A DNA stretch of 64,000 bases from Gymnogyps californianus (Eukaryota; Chordata; Aves; Accipitriformes; Cathartidae), in NCBI RefSeq assembly GCF_018139145.2, contig NC_059500.1, positions 25,959,437 through 26,023,436 of the forward strand. The letters run 5' to 3'. A program made the position numbers and the translations under genes. The notes under the pieces were generated by a model, which did no database searches, was not told where the DNA came from, and saw only the letters and a program-made list of their open reading frames with translations. Below are positions 37,201 through 49,030 of this stretch, piece by piece. Within the stretch, counting starts at the first letter, position 1. Every line of letters starts with the position of its first letter.

Positions 37201-39228
37201 CACTGCAGAAAGTGCTTCATACTCATTTAAACACAAGGTAAGGAATCATAGAGCTACCTAAGTTGATGAGCCCAATGAATGGGCCTCTCAGTTAATATCT
37301 ATGGTAAATGCTACACCCTCCTGCTGTAATAACATGTTCAGCTGGCAAGGAAGAACAGAATTATTACATTTTCATTCATATTAGTTCAGCCTGTATACAG
37401 TTCCACCTCTTCATACTGTTTCACTGTTTAGTACCACACTAATAAAACATGTTCTGTCACTTGGTTTGAGCAGGAAAGCATCTCTATTTTTGTTTAAATA
37501 TGAATGCATTTATTGCATAAAGTCAAGCCTGTTTCATATAACGAGCCTGAACACTAGTCCCCTCTGGAGAGGCATTTACTTTTACAATACTTCAGCCATG
37601 AGGCTTTGGTCATGGAAACAAAGGTGAAAGATGGGGAGTGAAATGCATGTGATAATTTAATACAGAGAAGAAATGTCATGATCACCTTTTTTTTTTTCCT
37701 TTTCTCCCTGCCCCCCCCCCCTCCCCCCCAATGTGGACCATTTCCTGATGTGGTGCCAGCTACATAGCTGCTCTCATATGGTTGAATTTATAAATCCAAT
37801 TTAGAAATGGACCCTGTTGGTTTCCCATTTGCTGTGTTTTCATGATGCTGTCATCCATCTGACTCTTGGTGGCATTTATATTGCTATAAAGTAAGGATCG
37901 GCAAAGTCCATTCTTTAAATTAGTTTTGTCATCTAAACTTATAATTCTGATGTGAGCAACTCAGCCAAAGATGTCTAATTTTATCAATTTCATTCAGTGC
38001 TCTCATCCAAGTTTCACACAGACCAGTAAATTTGGCAGAAAGAATAGCCCAACTGTAAGTGAAATATATTGCATTTCCTTCATTCAATGGGATCCAAAAT
38101 GAGAAACATTTGGCTGTATCAAAGAAGTCAATGAGAAAGCAAAAACTTGAAAGAGAAAGACTCTTTTTTATTTTTACACAGGAGACTTAAATAAAAGAAC
38201 AGCATGTGAAAAGTTTGGGAAGAATTAGGTTTAATCCTGCACATGCCAGGTTCCTTTGCTTTACTTTTTCCACAGACGAATAAGTGGTGTTAAATCATCT
38301 GACTATGTCAGTTAAATCATGCTGACAAAAAAACAGCAGCTATTAATATTATTTCTCTAAATGTGAGATAATTGTGTAGTATTTTAAGCAAGGCTTCACA
38401 GCAAAAAAAAGTATGTCATTATATCTCCAAATTTTTCCGTTCTTTGACTTTTTCTGTTTCCAGAGTCAAGACATATCATTATGGGTATATTGTTTAATTA
38501 GCAGATTGGTTGTCTATCACAGCGTTTGGAGACTGAGATATTTTATTTAGCTGATTGTGGTTATTTTATTTGGCTGTTTAGTTTGGCTTGCTGCTATCAG
38601 ATGTTATAAGAGTATCATTATAATTACTGTTGTTGGTTTTTGTTTTGCATAGCCACCTCCAGTCCCTATCTGGAAGATTCATATTTGGCGAGGTCAGACC
38701 TCAAGGGATATTTTACTAATATCCTTCATCATAAGCTTTTTCATAATTTATGTGAGCTGTGTTAACTGGTAAAAAGTAATTACCTGAGGCTGGATATTAA
38801 AAAAATAATAATTTAATGAGGATTGTGTAGATGCCCAGAGAATAGCAGGTGGTTTTATAGTTAATATCTGATGTTGCTATGCAAGTATAGTAAGCTGTTT
38901 AATTTTAGGGGTAATTTGGTTTCAGCTTTCCTTAAAATGGTTCTAGAAGATGTTTGACTTTACAAGGTCTTGATCTTTTTAAATCAATAATCATTGTTAG
39001 TAAATAAATAAATAAAGTCTTCTTTAAAGATGCCTGAGACTGAGATTCTTAAACAGCAGATGTTCCACAAAACATTTTGCTTAGGATCTCCTAGGATGTA
39101 GACAAATGCTTGCTTTCAGGAACACATATATTCTCTGGGGAAACTCCATGTTAACATCACTACATCTTGTAGTCACACACACTTTCCCACAAGATGAGAC
39201 ATCTGAAAGTAATACAAGGATTTGTTAT
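34246..39228. other. AT-rich noncoding stretch, no gene seen
   Basis: The longest frame is 104 codons, with no domain. It has a C-rich tract at 37711-37729. The stretch 38470-38770 has no recognisable repeat and looks like conserved noncoding DNA (TTTAATTAG and several TTATTT/TGGCTG motifs). No RNA genes or promoters were seen. Confidence 0.5.
37711..37729. repeat. C-rich tract (C11 T C7) after a T run
   Basis: A run of 11 C, one T and 7 C, preceded by a T-rich stretch from 37687. It is a low-complexity pyrimidine tract; the minus strand is G-rich. Confidence 0.85.
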
Positions 39229-39258
39229 TGTATTGGGTCTGGCTGGGATGGAGTTATG
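39229..39258 (+). mobile_element. Possible LTR 5'-end stub
   Basis: TGTATTGGGTCTGGCTGGGA followed by TGGAGTTA matches the first roughly 28 bases of the window's LTR family (compare TGTGCTGGTTTTGGCTGGGA with TAGAGTTA at 25101). After about 39258 the sequence diverges completely. It could be a deletion remnant of a further LTR or a chance match of modest length. Confidence 0.4.
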
Positions 39259-42127
39259 CCAGAGTAAGTATCAGGGCTAACACACCAGTTTCATACTAAT
39301 ACTCATTAATATCCACTTAACTAATAAAGTCACTCATTACTTCAGTTACTGGCTTTCTCTCATTGGATTTTCAACATGCTAAAATGGAAAGAAAAAAAAA
39401 AGTTAAAACACTAGTAGTCTTCTATAGAACTCCTCTAAAACCCTGCAAAACAGGAATTCTAAATTACAGTCTCCAGATTCTTATGGTATTAGATTTAAAT
39501 ACTTGCTCTGGACATGCACATTCCCTAGCACAAGGCCAGGAACAGCTTCTACTGCTACTGATGATGGCACCCCAAAAACTGCAGACTTTGGGAACAGTCT
39601 GTGAAATTTAAAAGAAATTATGCATTTCAATCTACTCCCAGTCCAGCAACACACATAAGCTCGTGCTTAATCATAGCCAGAGGAGTAGTCATATTACCCT
39701 TATTCTTGTGCTCACAGCTAAGCAAGAGATTAAATATTGTGTCACAAGGGACTCAACGAATTTCAGTATTAATTGATAAAGCTTTTCTGCATGTTGTCTT
39801 AACCATGGTAGCTAATGGGTATAATTTTTATTAAACTCCATCCAGGCTGAACCCATTTCATAATTTCTTTTAGACTACAATCAGCTATTCAGTCTGTAAT
39901 GACTTACTGACACCATCAGCCTCAAACGAATTTGAATACTTACCCTTAGAGCTGAAAACTCTCTCATACTACCAGTTCTTCCATTGCTTAGCTCCATCTT
40001 CTACTTTTTCTCTAGGGCAAATATAGCTGAATTTGTGATCAACTTACATTGGCAACATGGATAAGGGAGTGATTTTGGGAGGTTTATGTAGAAGAGTAAA
40101 TCCCCACAGTATGAGTTGAAGTTTCATCTCCAGGTGGGTCCCTCTGAGTGCAGCTGCTCTATCTGCCCCTTCCAAAATATGTGTCATCAAATTGGCTATT
40201 ATCAGTCCTGAAAATGTGACTTCTTAAAGAAATACTTCCAGAAATTGCAATGTAAAAATGAAAATAAAAAGCACATAAAGCCACAATGGTTACAGTGACA
40301 CTGAGCCAAATTTGCCATTGGTCTAACCCCAGTGGAGTCAGTGGAATCAAGACAACCCCACACTTGGACCTATGCTTCCTGTCTTTACCGGAAAAGTCAA
40401 GTCCAGACAAACAACTTAATCCTTAAACTGGTACTTATTAAGGGGAAATACTTTTCAAACCACCCCAAGGACTTCATGAGATTACATAGGTTACAAAGAA
40501 TTATGCATCTGTACAAAGCTATGGAATCTAGCACACCTTTAAACTCATGGTAGTTCTTAGAGCCCTTGATTTTTTGCTCTGACAGCTGAAGGGGATTTAA
40601 TGTGGGAGAAGGTATTTTTATATTTACTGAAATCAAGTGTGTAAAAAAGTCATGTATGTAACTGCGGTCATAGTGATGGATTATGTATCCATACACAGAA
40701 CTGGAGTGCAAGGAAAGAGACATACATGATGTCCACAGGTACTTCATTCTTACCTGTAAATCCTATGTTTAGAACATCTGCAGTGTCTTCTAAACCTTGA
40801 CTATGTCCATACACTCAACATACATTCCTATTTATACTTATCTAGAAAAGGTGGCTGTACTTTTCACGTGATTTGCAATTCAAATGCTAAAGAGGAATTA
40901 ATAGGAGAGTTCAAAATGAGAGATAATGGGACAATTTTGCATGTAGGCGTGTGGTTAATTTTAGGTATATTCAGTGTAGAAAATCATGTCCCATGTAATG
41001 AAGCACATACTATCTTCTCAACAAAGCAAGGTTTCTCAAAAGGAAAGTTGACTGCAATGTAAGCAAATACAAAAATAAAATAGGGAAGATAGAACCTTTC
41101 AGAATAATGATCTGTTGACTTTTTTTTATTATTATGTTTAAAGAAGAGCCAGAAGCTCAGGTGAATGGGAAATCAACAATTATGGGAGATGTCCACTCAG
41201 CTATAACCCGAATTTTAATTAATCCAAGATTCGTGTCAGGCACCTAGCTTGTGATATGACCCCTGGAAATATCTACAGCTGTTGCTGCAATCAAGAACAT
41301 GTTCACTATTTGCTAAGTCTCCACAGGTAAAATAAAAAGGAGATAAATCATAGTTATGGCTACAGTCATGCTGTCTTGGAACTGTGACCTGGGAAACTGG
41401 TAACCACACGCACGCACATACACACACACACACACACATTTCCATTGAATATCAATAAATACTAAGACTGGTGCTAGCTATAGTGCTTTATTGGGGTAGC
41501 CATAATTTCCAGATTATTAACCTAATCATTTAAAAAGAACTTTTCACAGCATTAATCCCATTTAAATTTAAGATGGAAACATTCAGAAGAGGAGAAGCTC
41601 TATTAGCTGCACAATGTGAAGCAAATGGGAACACAGAATGCAGCTGAGTTAAAATCGGAAAGAAAGTGGAACTTTCTATAGGCATTAGTTAGCCCATAAG
41701 TATCAAGCAAAGCAGCAGTTTACTTTGTGGTCTTCCTTGACAACATACCCAGCATGATCTGCGATTGAAGTCAATGTCTATATTTAATAAAGAGCCACAG
41801 AAATCAGCAGAAGATGCACAATATAGAAATCATTCTGAGACAGGAAGTATGGTAAGATATGTCATTACATAAAAATAGTGCCAGATCCTCATATCTTATC
41901 TGTCTTAAAGATCTAATTGCACTGATGTAGCAGGACTCCTATGGACTAAAACAGTACGTGTCTGCATCTGTATTATCCATACATACAATAATAAATACAA
42001 TAGTTGATATATATCATATATTAACAGTATAAATGTAAAAGGAAGCATTAAGGCTATGTAATAGGCTTGAGTTTGACGTTTACTAGTCTTTGAATAACTG
42101 ATTTTTAATTTTAATATTTTATATGAT
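39259..42127. other. AT-rich noncoding stretch, no gene seen
   Basis: No frame exceeds 116 codons. It contains a CA microsatellite (41404-41438) and possible old archosaur repeat fragments near 40300-40350 (CCAGTGGAGTCAGTGGAATC). Nothing else is identifiable. Confidence 0.5.
41404..41438. repeat. CA dinucleotide microsatellite
   Basis: A CA repeat with two G and one T interruptions at its left end and about nine perfect CA units at the right. It explains the cysteine/valine frame on the opposite strand. Confidence 0.9.
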
Positions 42128-42705
42128 TGTACTGAGTGTTGCTGTGATGGAATTAATTTTTTTCATAGCAGCCCGTATGATACTGTGTTTTAGACTGGTG
42201 TTGGTAGACTGGTTTTAGAGCAGTGTTGGTAACAAACCAATGTTCTAGCTGTTGCTGAACAGTGCTTGCACAGCACCAAGGCCTCCTCTGTTTCTCAAGC
42301 TGCCCCTCCAGTGAGTAGGCTGGGAGGAGACACAGCTGGGACAGCTAACCCAAACTAACCGAAGGTCTATTCCATACCATATGATATCACACTCAGTAAT
42401 AAAAGCTCAGGGAAAGGAGGAGGAAGGGGGGACATTCGTGATTATGCCATTTGTCTTTCCAAGCAACCGATACATGTGCTGAGGCCCTGCTTTCCTGGAA
42501 ATGGCTGAACACGTGCCTGACAATGGGAAGTAGGGAATGAATTCCTTATTTGCTTTTGCTTGCACAAACAGTTTTGATTTACTTTATCTCAACCCATGAG
42601 TTTCTCTCACTTTTGTCCTTCTGATTCCCTCCCCCATCCCAGTGTGGGGGAGTGGGCGAGTGACTCGATGGGAGCTTAGCTGCTGGCCAGGGTCAACCCA
42701 CCGCA
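42128..42705 (+). mobile_element. Solo LTR 4 of the ERVL-like family, second subfamily, diverged
   Basis: It opens TGTACTGAGTGTTGCTGTGA and closes GGTCAACCCACCGCA. A perfect 5-bp target-site duplication ATGAT flanks it (42123-42127 and 42706-42710). It shares with LTR 3 the middle segment containing GCCCTGCTTTCCTGGAAATG and GGCTGAACACGTGCCTG. The CRE position reads TGATATCA (42382-42389) and the TATA position AATAAAAG (about 42398-42405). It is visibly more diverged from the other copies, consistent with greater age, yet the duplication is intact. No internal genes remain. Confidence 0.88.
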
Positions 42706-42944
42706 ATGATTTTGCCTGTTTGTGTAACCATGAAGCAGGAATGTAGGACTCCCAAAAATAAATTACGTTGTCCTAACTTCACTATTCTGAGTTGGACAGG
42801 TAAAGCCTTAATAGCTACATCACCATAAATTAGACCAGACATACACAGACATGAGAAGCTAGGGCAGCTCCATTTAAGCTCTTAGCGCCTCTGAAATAGG
42901 AATTCATTCAAGTTTCCTTGTATGTGTGTTAGGATGCATACATA

Positions 42945-43205
42945 CAGAATCATAGAATTGTTTAGGTTGGGAAAGACCTTTAAGATCATCATGTCCAACC
43001 ATTAACCTAGCACTGCCAAGTCCACCACTAAACCATGTCCCTAAGTGCCATATCTACACATCTTTTAAATACCTTCAGGGATGGTGACTCAGCTGCTTCC
43101 CTGCACAGCCTGTTCCAATGCTTGACAACCCTTTTGGTGAAGAAATTTTTCCTAATATCCAATCTAAACCTCCCCTGGTGCAACTTGAAGCCATTTCCTA
43201 AAAGT
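42945..43205 (-). mobile_element. CR1 3'-end fragment, about 260 bp
   Basis: The left edge has the CR1 tail in reverse (CAGAATCATAGAATTG), then AGGTTGGGAAAGACCTTTAA and the conserved block with CACTGCCAAGTCCACCACTA. It ends near CCATTTCCTAAAAGTG. This is the typical short, 5'-truncated CR1 copy on the minus strand. It belongs to a different CR1 subfamily from the 13.5- and 51.7-kb copies, because its 3' untranslated part differs. It lies 240 bases downstream of LTR 4. Confidence 0.92.
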
Positions 43206-43904
43206 GTGTCGTGTGAACATGTTCCTGAATGACACTGAAAACATAATGAACTTTTCCATTCAAACTCATATTTTGTGGTTTGCCAATGGTTTCCTATTTT
43301 TTAACTTAGTGAAATAAATTTCAAAAGCACATTATCAATTCATCTCACTCCTAATCTACTGAGCTGATTTACTCAGGTTCAGCTCTGTTGAGTACATGTC
43401 CATCTCTCCATGCACAGGACAACTGGAAATATGTGTAGAATAATTCTTTCTTTGAATATACAGAGAGAGATGCCATATGTAGTTTTCTGTTCTAAAAGTT
43501 TCAGCAAGAGTCTGAGATATGCACTGCAAAACTTAGGATCTATAAAGCCACGAGTTAGCTAATTATTAAAAATAAGGCATCACATTTACTTAAGTTTCTT
43601 GATTCAGATTTCAAATATGTCTGTGCTAGGAAGGAATAGAAACAATTGGTTCAGAAATTCAAGCAGTTTTGAATTATATAAAAGAACATATTTATAATTG
43701 GAGTGGGAATATCACAATATATTTCAATCACTATAATTAAAGTGTAAAGGTTATTAATAACCTGAAAAGAAGAAGACAAAACATGGGAGAAATGTGAAAT
43801 GCAATGTCAATTGTATAGAACAGGCCAAAAATATTTTGAAGGACCAGGAAAAATGAGTGTTGATGCTTGCCATTTTAGAAGACTAAAGAGGGTGTATAAA
43901 TAGA
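43206..43904. other. AT-rich spacer, no gene seen
   Basis: About 700 bases with no frame over 60 codons and nothing recognisable. The right end may be an eroded upstream continuation of the old CR1 that begins at 43905. Confidence 0.5.
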
Positions 43905-44680
43905 AAGCTGTTCTTTAACATCTTTTTTAATGATCTGAGAGAGTAAGTAAGAAGGCATCCTAGTGAAATTATATGATGAGCCAACCTAGCAAGTGTTACA
44001 ATTTTTTCTGTGGAGAACAATGAGATATAGAAATCTGACAAGAAGTGTGGGTAGAAAACAATAAAATAAGATTCAATTTGAAAAGATGCTAGATAGTATG
44101 TCTAGGAAGAAAAGTAATCTTGAAAAAGTGATAAAAACAAGCAGACAGGAACAGAGAAACCTAGAGAGCAATACAGCCAGTAAAGATGTGAGGGTGACAG
44201 CAGACAGAAGTTTAGACATGATTTCACATAATATTGTAGTGAAAGGGGCAAAGGACTTCTGGGATGCTCTGTAGAGGTGATGCAATAACAGGTCTTGTCT
44301 ATACCGCTCCAGTATGACCACATTTACGATATTGATTTCAGTTCTGGACAACTCACTACTAGGAAGATATTAACAGGAACTCAGAGGACAGAGACAAAAA
44401 GGAATGGAAGGCTGAAAGGTTTGAGAATGAGAAAACTGAAGGAACTAAACAAACATACATAACAAGACTACGTGATACCCACAACATTGGCATCACAGGA
44501 GTCTGCACATACTGGAAGAGTATGAACATCTTCAAGAGAAGAGAATTACTTAGAGGAAGGCTAGAGGTATAGATAGAATTAACCACATGAAATGTTGAAC
44601 CAGAGTATTTCTCTCAGCTAAAACATTTTATGTAGTACTCTATGGGAGAGTATCTGAAGTACAGAAGGGAAAAACATCAC
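43905..44680 (+). mobile_element. Ancient CR1 LINE relic with reverse-transcriptase motifs
   Basis: The plus strand can be followed motif by motif through CR1 ORF2. FFNIFFNDLRE (from 43911) corresponds to the segment just before the active site. 43970-44005 corresponds to the [10 protein letters not shown] segment but is scrambled by small indels. About 44297-44350 reads LYRSSMTTFTILISVLD, matching the [21 protein letters not shown] block. About 44525-44575 matches the [14 protein letters not shown] segment. Frames change repeatedly and stops are common, so the copy is very old. It points the opposite way to the younger CR1 copies. The 3' border is approximate and no octamer tail is seen. Confidence 0.72.
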
Positions 44681-47600
44681 TTTAAATACCGAAAACTAGA
44701 TTAAAGAAGAAGTAAGCCACCAGATTATCCAATGTCTTTTTCTTCAAATGTTCTCCCAGCTTATTCAATGTCTCTTTCTAAGGTTGAAATGCCATCAGCC
44801 AGCTTCTGCATTTCTGTCATGCAACACATGGAGCATTTTATTTGATTCCTCACATAACCACAGTCTTGAAAATCTTCAGTTTTCACTGTTCTTTTGTCTG
44901 CTCCCTTGATTTTGCAACTCCTGCCACTAAAAAACCTGCAAAACAGGAGGAGAGAGTTCCCATGGTTTAAACTGCTTATTTAGGGATTAGAAATGAAAAG
45001 GATATGAATGACAGAACAGTGAAGTGACTTTACAGACGGATTTTTTTTAAAACTTCACACTTTTTTCAAAAAAGTTTCATGTAACTGTATCTTTCTTCAT
45101 TGTATCATCACTCTCTAGATAAATAAAATATATTATTAACATAAAATATTTTACTTCCTTTATACTAATGCCAGCTCTCTCTCACTGACTTTGAGAAATA
45201 GCCTTAAGGTAGGTGTAAAATGACCTTAATATGACAAAGAACCAGACCCACAAAAATAGCAACCAACAAGCAAAAATTATTTTCAAATAAGTAAAATATT
45301 GCAATAGTCATTCTATTACCTTTCAAGGATAAGCAGAAAGAGACAAATAGGTCAAAGGAGCCATCCAACCCTGCCAGGTTATGGAGCAAGAATCCTTATT
45401 ACCAAACTTGGAAGCCTTATTGCTGTATTTCTTTAGCAATGAAAATACACTGTATGTGTAGCAAAAGTAGATGAAGATGACACTGGAGCTAATACAGCCT
45501 ATTAACTCCAGGAAAACAATACTGCTGCTTTGTGATAATCTTTGTTGAATTTCTTTGTTTAGTTTTAACAGTCATGGATGGAGGCATTGGTAAAGGACCA
45601 CTCTACCATGTACTGTGTCACAAGCGCCACAATAGGTTACACATTTCCCCTTCAAAATACAAGTTTACTCAGCTACAGTTATTCTGCTTTCATACTTCTA
45701 GCTTCCAAGCTGAAGAATGCAAGATGCCTCCACTCCAGGCCAAAGGATCTTTGTTGTCCACATTCACCATCAATTTGTAATCCTCTCGTCCTAGGCCCTT
45801 TTGATATTCAAACAGGAAGATTTTACCATGTAAGAAGGGACACTACCAGCAGTTTGAACACAACTTAAAAGTACAAAGCAATTCCCTATCGGCTAAAGCA
45901 CACAACAGATGGCTAAGACTAGAGAAAAACAACACTAAGCACTAATATGCCTACTAAGAAACCCCCTGATGAGTATTTCCTGGCTAGGCAGCCACCAGTC
46001 AGGTAGGGGAAGGATAGCAATCTTTGCTCTTTGTGACAGTGTTGCTGAGTTGCCATCTTCCAATTCCCTGTTTGCTTTTTTACCCTAGGATTTTATATCA
46101 TCTGACAAGAGTGATTTTCCTCTTGAATCCTTGGGCTGCTACCTAGCCCTATCTGAACAATCTTAGCTCTGCCTGCAATGTTACCTGTATTACTGTACGT
46201 GGCTCTATTCTATGAACTTCCTCACAGCTTGGCAATTTCCTCAGCAGCCTGAGCCAAGGTTACACAGCTGAGCCATGTCAAAACTGACCTTCAATGACAG
46301 ACAGCTGAAGCTCTAGCAGGAAGGTTAATGTACCCTGTTGCTTCTACAAAATGGGCTTAGTCTCCAACACGTACAACTCAAAGAAGGACTCTCACCTCAT
46401 AATTCCTTTCACAACTTGCTTTTGGACTCATCTTAAAAAGTGTTCCTAAAGGTTGTTGCTAGTTTCTGAAGTCCCCTCAATTGTCTACATATGGTGATTT
46501 TAATACAATTAGTGATAATATTTTGGAGTTTTGTAACAGAGTAGCTGATTTACTTCCGCCTGATTGTTTGCTTTCTGCTCCCGTTCAACCAGATTTGTTG
46601 GATGTGAAGCTGTGTGTTTGACTGAGACTTGATAATTGTTTGTCATCAACTCATTTGAATGCTGTAATTGTTTCTGTCTTACAAGACCAAAAATACACAT
46701 GCAGAAAATACACAACAATTGGAACAGATACATAACTAACAATTCAAAAAATGTGCTGGCAATGATTGGTTTCTTTCCCCATCCCTTCCCATCACAACGT
46801 GCTCATGATCTCCCCAAATAGATGTATGTGCAATATGACCCCTTACACAATGCAACTCATTAGAAACAGCAATTTCTGAGTATTTAAAAGACCTGAGTAA
46901 GAAGAAAACATCTGCCAGTGTCCTATAAGGAATGTCACCCCTAGGAAACCAAAAAACCCTGAGGTGACATGGCATATGCCTCCTATAGCCCTGGGGTATA
47001 AAAGTGACTCATTTATGTTCTGTGTACCATAGTGATTATTGATCTTCAGTGACACTCTTCTTTTGCCATTCCATCTGCCAATATTTTGTGCTGAAGAGAA
47101 TGTTCTTTTCCAGTTGTATGATCTAAAAGCATAAGAAAAATCCAGGTTTAGTTTCTTGTATTCAAACCAATACATCAGTGCAATAAAGGGACATTATGAG
47201 CAGAATGGAGGTAGTATTCATAGATTGATGAACTTTCCTACTGGTTCCAATTTTTATGGGTTTTTTTTCCCCCACTCCAATATTCTTGCCTGAATTTCTT
47301 TAGTTTCATTCATATCTAGGCCTAGATTCAGTAACAAAAAGTGGCATAAAATGCAACAGATTGAATCGGAAGAGGTCAGTCACATCTGATACACAAAAAG
47401 TTCAGTAAGTGAGGGTTTGAACTTCTGAATTCATTGTACTGAAGCAAGTACTTATTGCTTCCAAAAGGTATCACAGTGTATTTCTACCTACTACTGGTCT
47501 TGTATGAATACATTTGAGTGTTATGGGTTTTTAAATTTGAAAACTTCTATTTGTGATTTTGTACTTTTTCTATTTACTAGCTGGTTTTGACAGTAAGAGC

Positions 47601-48459
47601 AGCTGAAAAAAAGAAGCAAACACATTTGAACTTTATTTTTGCACTTGAGTTGTGTTGATATTTTGATTGTAAAACATAGCTTCGCATATTTCTGCTGGAA
47701 ACACCAAAAGGCAGGAACATCAAAAATTTGACAAACTTGAAAGCATGCAAACGTAACAGCATATTATAGTAATGCTTAGAAAAATGAGAGCAAAAGATAG
47801 TGAATACAACAGGATTTTTTTGTAACTTAAAGCATATTTACAAAAAAATAGTTATGGAAATAATTCAGCTTTTATAACGATAAAAAGACAAAACCCTAAC
47901 ACTACAATATCAATATCAGACCTATCTTTATGTCATTCAATTCCATCATGCTCATCTCGTTGTAATTTATCCATTATATAGTTTATTCTGCTTTTTTTAA
48001 CAAGTAGAAAAAACAAGCATTCAAGCAGTTTTACTTCCTATGCTAATATTTTTCCTTAACTGTAAATGAACCTGGTATAAACATTTAACATGCTTTTTTA
48101 GGGGGGGAATATTGCTATAGCTCTTCACTCTTGTTTTGTGGGTTTTTTTGAGATTTATCCGATTTCTTTATTGATTGAATTTCAGAATATCATGCCAGAT
48201 CATGTATAGCTTGCAGGGCTGACTATTAATCTTAGAATTTTTATAAGCAAGCAATCTACATACCTGTCAAGAAGATGCATCATTTGTCTGCATGACCATA
48301 TTGCATTTTCTAGACCTTTCAGATTTGAAATGTGATGACCATTCAGAAATTGTATATGCAAGTTCTGTATAAATCACTAGTTGAATGCCTCTGTAAAAGA
48401 CATAAAGCAAACATACCTTGGAAATGCTTCCACCTCTTATTGTGAAAAAGGTTATTCAG
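44681..48459. other. AT-rich noncoding stretch, no gene seen
   Basis: The longest frame is 110 codons (46843-47175, minus), with no recognisable motif. I see no transposon, RNA gene, microsatellite of note or promoter. Confidence 0.5.
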
Positions 48460-49030
48460 AGTCCTGGTTTTGGCTGGGACAGAGTTAATTTTCTTCCTAG
48501 TAGCTGGTATAGTGCTGTGTTTTGGATTTAGGATGAGAATAATGTTAATAATACGCTGATGTTTTAGTTGTTGCTAAGCAGTGTTTACGCTTTTCAGCTT
48601 CTCACACCACCCCACCGGTAAGTAGGCTGGGGGGCACAAGAAGCTGGGAGGAGACACAGCCAGGACAGCTGACCCAAACTAGCCAAAGGTATATTCCATA
48701 CCTTATGATGTCATGCTCAGTATATAAACTAGGGTGAAGGCTGGCCAGGGGCCACTGCTTGGGAACTAGCTGTGCTTCGGTCAGCGGGTGGTGAGCGATT
48801 GCATTGTGCATCACTGGTGTTGTATATTTTAATTCTTTTATCATCATCATTATTGTTATTATTGTTATTATTATTATTTTCCTTTCCTTTTCTGTCCTAT
48901 TAACTGTCTTTATCTCAACCCACAGATTTTACTTTTTTTTCTTCCAATTATCTCCCCCATCCCATTGGTGGGGGGAGAGTGAGTGAGCGGCTGTGTGGTG
49001 TTTAGCTGCCTGCTGGGTTAAACCACGACA
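48460..49030 (+). mobile_element. Solo LTR 5 of the ERVL-like family, first subfamily
   Basis: The left end should read TGTCCTGG but reads AGTCCTGG, so the terminal T has mutated; it continues TTTTGGCTGGGACAGAGTTA. It closes GGGTTAAACCACGACA. A perfect TTCAG duplication flanks it (48455-48459 and 49031-49035), which fixes the borders despite the mutated end. Promoter: TGATGTCA (48706-48713) then TATATAAA (48721-48728). An ATT-rich block lies at about 48838-48880, as in LTRs 1 and 2. It is a solo LTR without coding interior. Confidence 0.9.
48706..48728 (+). promoter_or_regulatory. LTR 5 promoter block: CRE-like octamer and TATA box
   Basis: TGATGTCA and TATATAAA are separated by 7 bases, the same spacing as in LTR 1 on the other strand. 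One C-to-T change separates the octamer from the intact CRE in LTR 3. Confidence 0.55.
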
